Shown: one piece after another, positions 18,480 to 27,650 of the stretch
Layout: every line of letters begins with the position of its first letter
Numbering within the stretch: position 1 is the stretch's first letter
From: Ohtaekwangia sp966211525
Lineage (GTDB): Bacteria; Bacteroidota; Bacteroidia; Cytophagales; Cyclobacteriaceae
DNA: 64,000 bases
Reading direction: 5' to 3'
Assembly (NCBI GenBank): GCA_966211525.1
Contig: CBIHOZ010000007.1
Location: 22,181 to 86,180, forward strand
Translations under genes and position numbers: made by a program
Notes under the pieces: model-generated
What the model saw: the letters and a program-made list of their open reading frames with translations, nothing else
What the model was told of the DNA's origin: nothing
Database searches by the model: none

Positions 18480-18929
18480 ATGAAGAAACTCGTAAAGTAC
18501 CTCGTCCTGATTGCGTGCACGATTGGGTATATATCTGCTTACACACAAACTACTGAAGTACAAAAAACTGTCGATAACATTAACCGGAGCATTGATGAAG
18601 CGGTTGTAAAAAAAGATGCAGACAAACTGAGACAGCTATATGCAGATGACTTTGTCTTCACGCACGGCACAGGGTATGTAGAAGGAAAAAGCAGTTGGAT
18701 AAAGGACGTTGAAAATCCTTCGAAGAAGTTTACTTCACGTGTGCATGATTCTACGCTCGTTGAGCTTCATGATAATGTTGCCATTGTAACGGGCAGTCTT
18801 GCTATTACACGAAGCGATGCTGATAAGCTGGTGCGTTATGGTATACGGTACGTTCGCGTATTTGCCTTGCGCAATAAGAACTGGCAGCTGCTTTCTCACC
18901 GTACCGTAAAAGAATGGCACTTCAAATAA
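18480..18929 (+). CDS. NTF2-like (DUF4440/SnoaL-type) exported protein
   Basis: 149-aa protein with a signal peptide (MKKLVKYLVLIACTIGYISAYTQ in outline) and one cone-shaped NTF2-like domain: VQKTVDNINRSIDEAVVKKD, LYADDFVFTHGTGYVEGK and VRVFALRNKNWQLLSHRTV are characteristic of the DUF4440 family. Function is unknown; relatives are enzymes of varied type or ligand-binding proteins. The ATG at 18480 was chosen over a TTG 15 codons upstream because it starts the signal peptide. It is convergent with the next gene with a gap of only 3 bp and no visible terminator. Confidence 0.82.
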   Translation: MKKLVKYLVLIACTIGYISAYTQTTEVQKTVDNINRSIDEAVVKKDADKLRQLYADDFVFTHGTGYVEGKSSWIKDVENPSKKFTSRVHDSTLVELHDNVAIVTGSLAITRSDADKLVRYGIRYVRVFALRNKNWQLLSHRTVKEWHFK

Positions 18930-18932
18930 GAT

Positions 18933-20120
18933 TTACTCTACATATAGCACGAGGCCTTTCAGATATTCTCCTTCGGGATGAAATATAGATACCGGGTGAT
19001 CTGCGGGTTGTGAAAGGTGATGCAATACTTTTATCTGTCGCCCGGCCTGTATAGCAGCTGATACCACGGTATCGTAAAACAACTGCCGGTCTACTACTTG
19101 GGAACACGAGAAAGTAAAAATTATACCGCCCGGCTTTATTTTTTTCATAGCCTCTGTATTGAGACGCTGATATCCTTTCACTGCCTGGTGGCGCGCATCA
19201 CGATGTTTCGCAAACGCGGGGGGATCTAACACAATGACATCATACTGATCCTGTTTGTCTTTCAGAAAGTCAAATGTATCTACAGCGAAGCATGTATGTG
19301 CAGTGGCATCGTATCCGTTGAGTTCGAGATTTTTTCGTGTCAACGCTATAGCTTTTTCGGAGGCATCCACCGAATGAACGAGTTCAGCTCCAGCATGCAG
19401 CGCATATACCGAGAACCCTCCGGTATAGCAGAACGTATTCAACACTTTGTTACCCTTTGAAAAATCACCAAGTAATTTTCTGTTCTCCCGTTGATCAAGA
19501 AAAAATCCGGTCTTCTGTCCTTCTTCCCAATCGATCAGAAACTTGTTGTCATTTTCAACAACAACATGAGTTGCTATACCTTGTCCAAAGAGATACTCAT
19601 CCTGCTGTGCATCTCGTAATTTACCCGGCAATGTTCCATGACTTTTATAGTAAACAGCCTTCAGTTCTTTACCCAACACTGTTTGCAGTGCCTGTGCGAT
19701 TTCATTTCGATCGAGGTGCATGCCGGCATCATGGGCCTGCACTACAGCGACACCATCGTATACATCAATGATAAGGCCCGGTAAACCATCACCCTCTCCG
19801 TGCACCAGCCTGAATGCATTGGTAGATACGGTTGGAAGTCCGGAGTTACTACGCACTTTCAACGCATTGGATAATTTGTTTATCCAGAAATTTTCATCAG
19901 GTGCCTGCTTGTCGAAGCTCACCATTCTTACTGCGATACTTCCATTCTGATAATGACCATAGCCGAGCACTTCGTTTTTATAGCTGAATACTTTTACCCA
20001 GCATCCATCGGTAAGATTGCCTTGCATTTTTTGAATGGCACCGGAAAATATCCACGGGTGGAAACGCTCGATGGAATACTCCTTACCTTTCTTCAGAATG
20101 ATGTCGCCCGTAATAGTCAT
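18933..20120 (-). CDS. RlmI/RlmK-type class I rRNA methyltransferase
   Basis: SAM-dependent 23S rRNA (cytosine-C5)-methyltransferase of the RlmI family. An N-terminal PUA-like RNA-binding domain (ILKKGKEYSIERFHPWIFSGAI) is followed by an EEHEE-like domain. The Rossmann methyltransferase has the family mark EGQKTGFFLDQR, the SAM loop NTFCYTGGFSVYAL and the motif VLDPPAFAK, and FSCSQ with a catalytic-type Cys. It is 395 aa, as usual. The exact target cytosine cannot be set from the sequence. An upstream CAAAAGTA (20138-20145) reads TACTTTTG on its own strand and may be its -7 box. Confidence 0.88.
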   Translation of the reverse strand: MTITGDIILKKGKEYSIERFHPWIFSGAIQKMQGNLTDGCWVKVFSYKNEVLGYGHYQNGSIAVRMVSFDKQAPDENFWINKLSNALKVRSNSGLPTVSTNAFRLVHGEGDGLPGLIIDVYDGVAVVQAHDAGMHLDRNEIAQALQTVLGKELKAVYYKSHGTLPGKLRDAQQDEYLFGQGIATHVVVENDNKFLIDWEEGQKTGFFLDQRENRKLLGDFSKGNKVLNTFCYTGGFSVYALHAGAELVHSVDASEKAIALTRKNLELNGYDATAHTCFAVDTFDFLKDKQDQYDVIVLDPPAFAKHRDARHQAVKGYQRLNTEAMKKIKPGGIIFTFSCSQVVDRQLFYDTVVSAAIQAGRQIKVLHHLSQPADHPVSIFHPEGEYLKGLVLYVE

Positions 20121-20190
20121 AGATCAATAATTGCCTGCAAAAGTATTAAAGAAAACTGAGGCATGTCTCATGAGAAATAAATTTGCCGCT

Positions 20191-21384
20191 CTATATAATC
20201 ACACGGGTGGCCACCGCCAGATATTTCTCCTTCGGACCTGAGAAGCCAATCAAAAATTTATCGCCACCATCTTTCAACTTCACTTTCTTCTTAAGCTCTT
20301 CTGCTGATAGCGGATAGTTTCTTGTCATGACATTCGCTTTACCGTTCGGGAAGTATGTTTGAATAATTTTCGAATCGCTCTTAATAAGTGCCTCTACCCA
20401 AAAAATTCGTCCTGGGAAATCTGATCTATATTCTGCGCTGGTATATAGATGCGTGCTTACATCGATTTTTGACAAGCCATACGATGACGCTATCATTTTA
20501 AAAGCACCGGCTTTAAGCACAGAAGCGTTGGGTTCATATAAATACACAAGTGGCGAACTATATGCAACGTTAGCTTGCTGCTCCTGCGCTTTGGTAAATG
20601 AAAATTTCTCGGTGTGTGTCGGGAGGATATTTACCGTTATGATTTCGGGTTCACTGTGTACCATCCTCTTGCACAGGAACAAGAGTTCCTTGCATTCATT
20701 CGCTACGGATACAACATATATTTTATACACGGTGGGCAGTTCGCGTAACGCCTGCTGTATATCCAATAATGGTGATGTCTTGATGAGCAGATGATCTGTC
20801 TTCTCAAAAATACTTTTATATAGCGCCGTAACATCCGGTTCGCAATCGCTGAGCTTAAAAACTTTCTGTCCTTTATTTCTGCGCGATGGATCGATGAATA
20901 CGAGATCTGCCTTCCAGGAAGATTCTAAAAAATTTTCAGATGTGGTATGATGATGAGAGATGTTATCGATCCCCAACGCTTGATGATTGTGCTGTACTAT
21001 CTGCAGGAGCGATTCATTTGGTTCTATATACTCAACCTTCCCAAATATTCTGCTAAGGAAATATACATCTACACCAAAACCACCGGTAAGATCTACTGCG
21101 GTGTCCTTTCCAATAGATTCCTCCTCTATAATTTTTGTTTTGAATATCGCTGTGTGCTCCGAAGAACTTTGCTCGAGGTTAATGCCCGGCGGATATAGTA
21201 TAGCTGATGTATTATAAAAAGAAGGCAGCTTGTCTTTTGCCTTTCTTCGCCCTGCAATTTGTTCAGCGATGCGTGCTAACGGAACGCCATCAATTTCCTT
21301 GTATTTAAGCACGAGTTCACGCTCATCATCATTGGCATGCTGACGAATGAATTGCTGTACTTTTTCTGAAAGAAATAATGACAC
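20191..21384 (-). CDS. Class I methyltransferase with C-terminal THUMP-like domain
   Basis: Predicted SAM-dependent methyltransferase. The Rossmann SAM loop AVDLTGGFGVDVYFLS lies near residue 94, and LVFIDPSRRNKG is a DPxR-type active-site motif near 160. The C-terminal part ends NVMTRNYPLSAEELKKKVKLKDGG, as in proteins with a THUMP-like RNA-binding domain. It is 397 aa; the start codon is GTG. The substrate is unknown, probably RNA. It follows the LAB_N gene by 22 bp, so both may be on one transcript. Confidence 0.75.
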   Translation of the reverse strand: MSLFLSEKVQQFIRQHANDDERELVLKYKEIDGVPLARIAEQIAGRRKAKDKLPSFYNTSAILYPPGINLEQSSSEHTAIFKTKIIEEESIGKDTAVDLTGGFGVDVYFLSRIFGKVEYIEPNESLLQIVQHNHQALGIDNISHHHTTSENFLESSWKADLVFIDPSRRNKGQKVFKLSDCEPDVTALYKSIFEKTDHLLIKTSPLLDIQQALRELPTVYKIYVVSVANECKELLFLCKRMVHSEPEIITVNILPTHTEKFSFTKAQEQQANVAYSSPLVYLYEPNASVLKAGAFKMIASSYGLSKIDVSTHLYTSAEYRSDFPGRIFWVEALIKSDSKIIQTYFPNGKANVMTRNYPLSAEELKKKVKLKDGGDKFLIGFSGPKEKYLAVATRVII

Positions 21385-21406
21385 CGACCGTATGTTATTG
21401 AAGTCT

Positions 21407-22045
21407 TTAAACCGCAGCTTTTGCTTTGGATTTAAAGTGTATAAATATATTACGAACGTATACTACTATACCCATACTCTGCGCTACAAGCAAAACCGGA
21501 TCAACCCGATACGTTGCATAGGTAAGTATGAGAACAGATGCGCCTGTACTGATAACCCAAAATCCCAGGGGAAGTATAGAAGTTTTATGCTTTTCGGAGT
21601 AATACCATTGGTATATAAATCTCAGGTTGAGCATGAGTTGACCTATAGCACCTGCAAAGATGATCGGGTTTGTGAAATCATTTTTTGAAAAGATCTGATC
21701 GAGCTTGTTGTCTGAACCAACAATTATATAGGCAAACGCAGCAACCGGAAGCAACAATAAGACAACGCGAAGTATCAACGGTATTTTAGTCCAGTCGTTT
21801 TTGAGTTGAAGATTACGTATATATATAAAGTATGATAACGTCTGGCCGATTATAATCACCACATCATCACGAATGATTCCATAGATGAGAAACAAAAACG
21901 AAGCGAGCAGACTTAATTGCCAGAATATAGTGGGGGATACAACTCTCCCTTGCTTCTCGGAATAAAATAGTTGTACTAACAGTCGCGCGCCAAATAACGA
22001 CTGTGCAAAAAAACCGAGTGCGTAAATCCAATATTGTTGCTGCAT
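21407..22045 (-). CDS. Tandem LAB_N (lipid-A-disaccharide synthase N-domain-like) membrane protein
   Basis: 212-aa integral membrane protein made of two copies of the LAB_N domain, the small membrane module fused to LpxB in some bacteria, without any LpxB catalytic part. Copy 1 has FGARLLVQLFYSEK and YIRN; copy 2 has LNLRFIYQWYYSEK and YVRN. Matching residues sit exactly 121 positions apart (R21/R142, YSEK 28/149, Y75/Y196), showing internal duplication. Stand-alone relatives often sit beside lipid-linked glycosyltransferases; none is adjacent here. Function is unknown, plausibly lipid or sugar-lipid handling. Confidence 0.8.
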   Translation of the reverse strand: MQQQYWIYALGFFAQSLFGARLLVQLFYSEKQGRVVSPTIFWQLSLLASFLFLIYGIIRDDVVIIIGQTLSYFIYIRNLQLKNDWTKIPLILRVVLLLLPVAAFAYIIVGSDNKLDQIFSKNDFTNPIIFAGAIGQLMLNLRFIYQWYYSEKHKTSILPLGFWVISTGASVLILTYATYRVDPVLLVAQSMGIVVYVRNIFIHFKSKAKAAV

Positions 22046-22116
22046 AGTTCCTGTGATGTACTACAAAAGAACAGAGGTAAAAAGACTTCTACGTTGTGTG
22101 AACGTTAAGATTAAAA

Positions 22117-22142
22117 AAGCCTGACCATTGCTGGTCAGGCTT
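22117..22142 (-). terminator. Terminator of rimP-nusA-infB
   Basis: Perfect 11-bp inverted repeat AAGCCTGACCA / TGGTCAGGCTT with a TTGC tetraloop, followed on the minus strand by a run of six T. It lies 23 bp after the infB stop. Confidence 0.9.
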
Positions 22143-22164
22143 CGTTGATACTATATCATTGAAA

Positions 22165-25056
22165 TTAGAGCGTTCGCTTCACTTCACGCTGCTCGTAGCT
22201 TTCGATAACGTCTCCGACCTTCATGTCGTTGAAGCCATCTATACCTATACCGCAGTCGAAACCTGAACGTACTTCGCTCGCATCGTCTTTGTGACGCTTG
22301 AGTGATCCGAGTTTACCGGCATATACCACAATACCATCACGGATGAGGCGTATCGGGTTCGAGCGTTTCACGGAACCATCGGTAATCATACAACCTGCTA
22401 TCGTTCCTACTTTCGAAATCTTGAACACTTCGCGAACTTCTGCATTTCCTACAATTACTTCTTCTGTTTCCGGAGCAAGCATACCTTCCATAGCAGCCTT
22501 CACATCGTTGATCGCATCGTAGATGATTGAGTAGAGACGAATTTCGATCTCCTCGTTTTCAGCTACACGCTTCGCAGAGTTAGACGGACGTACCTGGAAG
22601 CCGAGGATGATGGCATCAGATGCTGATGCAAGCAATACATCGGATTCTGAGATCTGACCTACACCACGGTGTATAATGGCCACCTGTATTTCCGGTGTTG
22701 AAAGTTTAAGCAATGAATCGGAGAGTGCTTCTACAGATCCATCCACGTCACCTTTCACAATCACATTCAATTGTTTGAAGCTTCCTATCGCGAGACGTCT
22801 TCCGATCTCATCGAGTGTAATATGCTTCTTCGTACGTATGCTTTGTTCGCGCAGCAATTGGCTTCTCTTCGCAGCAAGCTCGCGTGCTTCACGGTCTGTT
22901 TCCATCACCATGAATTTCTCACCTGCCTGAGGCGCACCGTCAAGACCGAGTAATACTACCGGTGTAGACGGTCCTACTTCATTTGCTTTTTTACCAGTGT
23001 CATCAAACATCGCCTTTACGCGACCGTAGTGTGCACCAGCTAATACTATATCTCCAACACGAAGTGATCCGGTCTGTACCATTACCGTTGCTACATAGCC
23101 ACGGCCTTTATCAAGAGAAGCTTCGATGACTGAACCCGTAGCATTTCTGTTCGGATTTGCACGAAGGTTTAGAAGCTCAGCTTCCAGCAACACTTTCTCG
23201 AGCAGATCATCTATACCTTTACCAGACTTTGCTGATATTTCCTGACTCTGATATTTACCACCCCACTCTTCAACAAGTATATTAATCTTTGAAAGTGATT
23301 CGCGGATCTTGTCGGGGTTCGCTGATGGCTTATCAACTTTGTTGATCGCTATAACAATTGGAACGCCGGCAACCTGTGCGTGGTTAATCGCTTCCTTCGT
23401 CTGAGGCATAACGTCATCGTCAGCCGCTACAACGATAATAGCTATATCGGTAAGTTTTGCACCACGGGCACGCATCGCTGTAAACGCTTCGTGACCTGGT
23501 GTATCAAGGAACGCTATCTTGTTACCACTCTTCGTAGTTACATCATACGCACCAATGTGCTGCGTGATACCACCCGCTTCAGACGCAGTAACTTTTGTGT
23601 TACGGATATAGTCAAGCAACGATGTTTTACCGTGGTCAACGTGACCCATGATGGTAACGATCGGTGCACGTGGCAACAGATCTTCTTCATCATCGCTGTC
23701 TTCCTCCACTTCGAGCTCTTCTTCCGCAGAAGTGAATTGAACATTATATCCGAACTCATCTGCAATTACTGTGATTGCTTCCGCATCCAGACGCTGGTTA
23801 ATGGATACGAACATACCTAAACTCAAGCAGGTTGAGATAACATCGTTCACGGATACATCCATGAGTGATGCCAGGTCGTTCGCAGAGATAAACTCCGTTA
23901 CGCGCAGTGTCTTCGATGCTTCCTGCTCCTGCAGCATTTGCTGCTCCTGAGCTTCGGAGTTCGCCTGACGTTTCTCCCTTCTATATTTCGAACCGCTGGT
24001 CTTCTTGCCACCACCACTCAGCTTGGCAAGTGTAGCGCGTATCTGATCTTGAATTTCCTTCTCCGTAGGTTCTTCTTTCTGAACTCTTGGCGGATGCGGG
24101 CCTCTTCTCTGCTGGCCATGGCCATGCTGCTGATGAGGACGTTGCTGGCCGGGCTGATTAGGACGTTGTCCATGACCTTGACCCTGGCCTTGCTGATTTC
24201 CTTGCTGAGGACCTTTCTGATCGTCAGTAGGAATACGCTTGCGCGGACGCTTGCCTTTACGATCATCCTTTGTATCAGACGAAGCCACCGGAGAATCTTT
24301 TTTCTTATCTACCGGCAGTTCAATCTTATCAACAACTTTTAATCCTTTCAGCCGATCGGCCTTCGCTTTGATGAGCTCCATTTCGGGCTCTGCCTTTTCA
24401 GCAACAACCGGAGGTTGCTCAACAACTTTTGGAGGTGTTACAACAACCGGTTCTTTTGGTGTTTCTTTAACAACCACCGGAGGTTGTACTTCTTTTACTT
24501 CTTCTTTCTCTTTAACAACCTCTATCTGCTCTTTTACTTCTTTAGCCACAGGTTCCTTTACTTCCACTTTCTCAACAACCGGTTTTTCTTCAACAGGCTG
24601 TTTTACTTCGGGCTCCGGTACTTCTGTTTTAGCAGCTGGTTTCTTTTCGAGATCTATTTTACCGACAACTTTAATGCCCTCGAGCTTCGGCTTCTCACGT
24701 TCAACTTTATCGGGCTGTTTTGCTTCTTCTTTTGCCTTAACCTCTTTGGAGCCGAGGTTCTTGATCATGATTCGCTCTTCTTCTTCTACACGTTTCTTCG
24801 CGAGTTCTTTCTCGCTCTCTAACACGAGATTGTCGTTGTGCTTGGCTCCAATGTGAAGACCTGAGGCCTCCAGTTTATCGGTAGCAGAAGAAGCAAACTC
24901 TTTAGACAAAAGGTTGAATTGCTCAGGCGTGAGTTTAGCGTTGGGGTTATTCTCAACCTCAAAACCTTTCTTCCCCAGAAAGTCCAAGATGGTATTGTGC
25001 CCCACATTGAGCTTTCTTGCAGCCTGACTCAACCTGATCAACTTTTCTTCTGCCAT
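22165..25056 (-). CDS. infB: Translation initiation factor IF-2
   Basis: GTPase that brings initiator tRNA to the ribosome. The N-terminal IF2_N domain (LIRLSQAARKLNVGHNTILDFL) is followed by a long low-complexity linker rich in Lys, Glu, Val, Pro and then Gly/Gln/His, and a second IF2_N-like segment near 390-440. The G domain has GHVDHGKT, DTPGHEAF and NKVDK, followed by domains II, III and the fMet-tRNA-binding C2 domain. It starts with ATG at 25056 (963 aa); a TTG two codons upstream is not needed. Third gene of rimP-nusA-infB, 128 bp after nusA. Confidence 0.97.
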   Translation of the reverse strand: MAEEKLIRLSQAARKLNVGHNTILDFLGKKGFEVENNPNAKLTPEQFNLLSKEFASSATDKLEASGLHIGAKHNDNLVLESEKELAKKRVEEEERIMIKNLGSKEVKAKEEAKQPDKVEREKPKLEGIKVVGKIDLEKKPAAKTEVPEPEVKQPVEEKPVVEKVEVKEPVAKEVKEQIEVVKEKEEVKEVQPPVVVKETPKEPVVVTPPKVVEQPPVVAEKAEPEMELIKAKADRLKGLKVVDKIELPVDKKKDSPVASSDTKDDRKGKRPRKRIPTDDQKGPQQGNQQGQGQGHGQRPNQPGQQRPHQQHGHGQQRRGPHPPRVQKEEPTEKEIQDQIRATLAKLSGGGKKTSGSKYRREKRQANSEAQEQQMLQEQEASKTLRVTEFISANDLASLMDVSVNDVISTCLSLGMFVSINQRLDAEAITVIADEFGYNVQFTSAEEELEVEEDSDDEEDLLPRAPIVTIMGHVDHGKTSLLDYIRNTKVTASEAGGITQHIGAYDVTTKSGNKIAFLDTPGHEAFTAMRARGAKLTDIAIIVVAADDDVMPQTKEAINHAQVAGVPIVIAINKVDKPSANPDKIRESLSKINILVEEWGGKYQSQEISAKSGKGIDDLLEKVLLEAELLNLRANPNRNATGSVIEASLDKGRGYVATVMVQTGSLRVGDIVLAGAHYGRVKAMFDDTGKKANEVGPSTPVVLLGLDGAPQAGEKFMVMETDREARELAAKRSQLLREQSIRTKKHITLDEIGRRLAIGSFKQLNVIVKGDVDGSVEALSDSLLKLSTPEIQVAIIHRGVGQISESDVLLASASDAIILGFQVRPSNSAKRVAENEEIEIRLYSIIYDAINDVKAAMEGMLAPETEEVIVGNAEVREVFKISKVGTIAGCMITDGSVKRSNPIRLIRDGIVVYAGKLGSLKRHKDDASEVRSGFDCGIGIDGFNDMKVGDVIESYEQREVKRTL

Positions 25057-25184
25057 ATTCAAATATGCCTGTTTTTTTAAGGACTTTAAAATTCAAATGC
25101 GTGTAGTCCCGCAATTTAACTTATTGTTCACAGTTCATCGCTCACTTATTAAGGATTCGTAATAAAACCCAATTCACAAACGAT

Positions 25185-26429
25185 TTATTCGAACTCCTTC
25201 TTCAGGATGTTCAATACACCTTCTACAGTTTCTTCTTCGAGGTCTGTGCGTCTTACCAATTCATCTTTGGAAAGCGCCAACACACTTTTCGCTGTATCAA
25301 GACCAATGCGGTTCAATTCTTCAATTACCCAGCTTTCAATTTCATCTGAGAATTCGTCAAGATCCACATCTTCCTCTACCTGACCTTCGGCCAGTTCGCG
25401 GAATACATCTATCTCATAACCAACCAAACGGCTGGCAAGTTTAATGTTCAATCCACCTTTACCAATTGCCAACGACACCTGGTCTGGTTTCAGATAAACA
25501 GCTGCTCGCCCGTTGTCTCTATCGATCTTGATAGACGATATTTTTGCAGGACTTAATGCACGCTGAATGTATAGCTCCAGGTTATCGGTATAATTGATTA
25601 CATCTATATTTTCATTCTGTAATTCACGAACGATGGCATGGATACGTGAACCTTTCATACCCACGCAAGCTCCTACCGGGTCAATACGATCATCGTACGA
25701 TTCCACAGCAACTTTAGCACGTTCGCCTGGCTCGCGCACTACTTTTTTGATGGTGATCAAACCATCGTACACTTCCGGTACTTCCTGCTCGAATAATCTC
25801 TCCAGGAATACAGGAGATGTTCTGGATAGAATGATCTTCGGATTACCGTTGATCATTTCCACCTTATGTACAATAGCGCGTACGTTTTCTCCCTTACGGT
25901 AACGATCCTTCTGGATCTGCTCACCGCGTGGTATCGCTATTTCATTTCCTTCTGCATCGGTAAGTAATACCTCCTTGCTCAGCAGCTGATATACTTCACC
26001 GGCGATAATCTCGCCTACCAGATCTTTATACTTCTGGAAGAGTATATCTTTTTCAAGGTCTTTAACCTTCTGAATTAATGTTTGTCGCGCTGTAGTTACT
26101 GCTCTGCGTCCGAAGTCTTCGATATAGATCTGCTCAGACACTTCTTCACCAACTTCGAAATCAGGTTCGATCTTGCGGGCCTCTGATAAACTGATCTTAT
26201 CAAAATCCCAGATGTCCTCTGAATCATCGTCTACAATCTCGCGGAAGCGATAGATTTCAAGATCCCCTTTGTCCGCGTTGATGATCACGTCAAAATTTTC
26301 ATCCGATTCATATTTTTTACGGATCATATTTTTGAACACGTCTTCCAGGATCCGGATCATAGTAGGCCGGTCGATGTTCTTTTGTTTTGCAAATTCAGCA
26401 AACGACTGAATCAATTCATGTGCATCCAT
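25185..26429 (-). CDS. nusA: Transcription termination/antitermination factor NusA
   Basis: RNA-polymerase-associated factor for pausing, termination and antitermination. It shows an N-terminal RNAP-binding domain (1-130), an S1 domain with GEIIAGEVYQ, then KH domains with DPVGACVGMKGSRIHAIVREL and AAVYLKPDQVSLAIGKGG. A short C-terminal helix-hairpin-helix-like tail (ELNRIGLDTAKSVLALSKDELVRR) ends the 414-aa protein. The E. coli-type double acidic repeats are absent, as usual in this phylum. It lies 9 bp after rimP. Confidence 0.97.
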   Translation of the reverse strand: MDAHELIQSFAEFAKQKNIDRPTMIRILEDVFKNMIRKKYESDENFDVIINADKGDLEIYRFREIVDDDSEDIWDFDKISLSEARKIEPDFEVGEEVSEQIYIEDFGRRAVTTARQTLIQKVKDLEKDILFQKYKDLVGEIIAGEVYQLLSKEVLLTDAEGNEIAIPRGEQIQKDRYRKGENVRAIVHKVEMINGNPKIILSRTSPVFLERLFEQEVPEVYDGLITIKKVVREPGERAKVAVESYDDRIDPVGACVGMKGSRIHAIVRELQNENIDVINYTDNLELYIQRALSPAKISSIKIDRDNGRAAVYLKPDQVSLAIGKGGLNIKLASRLVGYEIDVFRELAEGQVEEDVDLDEFSDEIESWVIEELNRIGLDTAKSVLALSKDELVRRTDLEEETVEGVLNILKKEFE

Positions 26430-26438
26430 GGTTTAGTA

Positions 26439-26903
26439 TTATTTAAAACTTACTAACACAAAAGCTTTTTCTATGTCTGTAAAAGGAATTTCAATTGTCT
26501 TTATTTCTTTCTTCTTACCTGAACCAACTTCTTGTTCCAGTGTAATAGTTCCATCGGTAACTGCTGTAAGTTTTCCTTCCTCTGTCTTTTCGAGAACCTT
26601 CACTTTCAACCTGCGCCCTATATTTTTACGATACTGGCGTGTCAGCTTCAGTGGGTGATCCAGCCCGGGTGTTGAAACTTCCAACATATAGGCATCTTCC
26701 AGCCACGACACTTCATCCAACTGTTTGGAAAGCGAACGGCTCACATCTGCACATTCATCAACGCTAATTCCGTTATCGCTGTCCAGCAGCACCAGCACTT
26801 TTCGCGGTCCTTGTTTAGAAGAAACAATAACATCTACGATAAACTGACCAGGGTCTGTTAATACCGATTCAGCGATGCGTCTTATCTCTGCTGCTATGTC
26901 CAT
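26439..26903 (-). CDS. rimP: Ribosome maturation factor RimP
   Basis: Assembly factor for the 30S subunit. It is 154 aa. The N-terminal alpha/beta domain has VLLDSDNGISVDECADVSRSLS, and LEVSTPGLDHPL is the family hallmark. The C-terminal SH3-like domain covers about 95-154. First gene of the rimP-nusA-infB operon, with a strong promoter and a terminator-like hairpin in its short leader. Confidence 0.95.
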   Translation of the reverse strand: MDIAAEIRRIAESVLTDPGQFIVDVIVSSKQGPRKVLVLLDSDNGISVDECADVSRSLSKQLDEVSWLEDAYMLEVSTPGLDHPLKLTRQYRKNIGRRLKVKVLEKTEEGKLTAVTDGTITLEQEVGSGKKKEIKTIEIPFTDIEKAFVLVSFK

Positions 26904-26925
26904 TGTAAAAAAATGCTATAAACAA

Positions 26926-26948
26926 AGAGGGGACTTGTTGTCCCCTCT
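26926..26948 (-). promoter_or_regulatory. Terminator-like hairpin in the rimP-nusA-infB leader
   Basis: Perfect 9-bp stem AGAGGGGAC / GTCCCCTCT with a 5-nt loop. On the minus strand it is followed by TTTGTTT and, 10 nt on, by a run of seven T just before the rimP ATG. It lies between the predicted promoter and the start codon, so it may act as an attenuator; no plus-strand gene ends here. Confidence 0.55.
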
Positions 26949-26971
26949 AAAAGAATACTCAGAAACTTCGG

Positions 26972-27003
26972 CAAAAGTATAGCTTTTTTGCTTCAATTTC
27001 AAA
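26972..27003 (-). promoter_or_regulatory. rimP-nusA-infB promoter
   Basis: On the minus strand: TTTG (27003-27000), a 20-nt spacer and TACTTTTG (26979-26972). This is a full match to the Bacteroidota -33/-7 consensus, 68 nt upstream of the rimP ATG. Confidence 0.7.
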
Positions 27004-27025
27004 ATTCCTGTTGATTATCTGATTT

Positions 27026-27640
27026 TCAGAGCTGTTCCAACTCAGCGGAAAGATTTTTCCGGGCTTGTTCTTCGTACCTGGAAAAGAATTTATCGGTCTT
27101 AAATATTTTGTCCATAGACAGAAAGTGCTGAAGTACTTTTTTCCGGCCGGGTTTGTATAGCAGGTCAGGATAGTACGAATATTCTTTCCGAATATTTCTG
27201 AAGTACGTTTCGTATACTTCCCAGCTCGCTCCCAGGATAGACAGGTCTGCGTCTGTAAAGAAGTTAGTGTCCTGGATATCGCTTATGGTATGACCTTTTG
27301 TTGCCAGAATCTGCTGCACGCATTTATGGATACGCTCTGAGGGGAATGTTACTTCACGAAGTCGCTGTTCGGCCAACGCCGCACTCTGTTCTTCGTTGTC
27401 TTTTTGAAGCGTGTTGTAAACAATGTCGTGGTAGGCAATTGAGAATATAATGCAATCCCAATCCTCTATAAACTCTTTGATGGACGTGAGTTCTTTCAAA
27501 AGATTTTCAAGATGAGATTGATTATGGTAATACCGCTTCTTCGCCGTATAACTTTTCTCAATCTCATCCCAAAGTTTACCTGCCAGTGCTGTATCATGGC
27601 TATAGCGCGATACAGCTTCAGCAAATTCTTTTGCCAGCAT
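27026..27640 (-). CDS. Predicted HD-superfamily metal-dependent phosphohydrolase
   Basis: 204-aa cytoplasmic protein of the HD superfamily (COG4339-like). The metal ligands appear as YYHNQSHLENLL (first His pair), SIAYHDIVYN (HD motif) and FFTDADLSILG (distal Asp). No known domain is attached. The substrate is unknown; HD proteins usually hydrolyse nucleotides or phosphate esters. It follows rfbA by 10 bp on the same strand, so it is likely the last gene of the nucleotide-sugar transcript, with no evident functional link. Confidence 0.83.
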   Translation of the reverse strand: MLAKEFAEAVSRYSHDTALAGKLWDEIEKSYTAKKRYYHNQSHLENLLKELTSIKEFIEDWDCIIFSIAYHDIVYNTLQKDNEEQSAALAEQRLREVTFPSERIHKCVQQILATKGHTISDIQDTNFFTDADLSILGASWEVYETYFRNIRKEYSYYPDLLYKPGRKKVLQHFLSMDKIFKTDKFFSRYEEQARKNLSAELEQL

Positions 27641-27650
27641 GATCTATATA

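Noticed and set aside
24239..24856. Long plus-strand open frames (205 and 135 aa) opposite the infB linker
   Set aside because: They mirror the repetitive Lys/Glu/Val/Pro linker of IF-2, giving Ser/Thr/Phe-rich translations with no start context or family resemblance.
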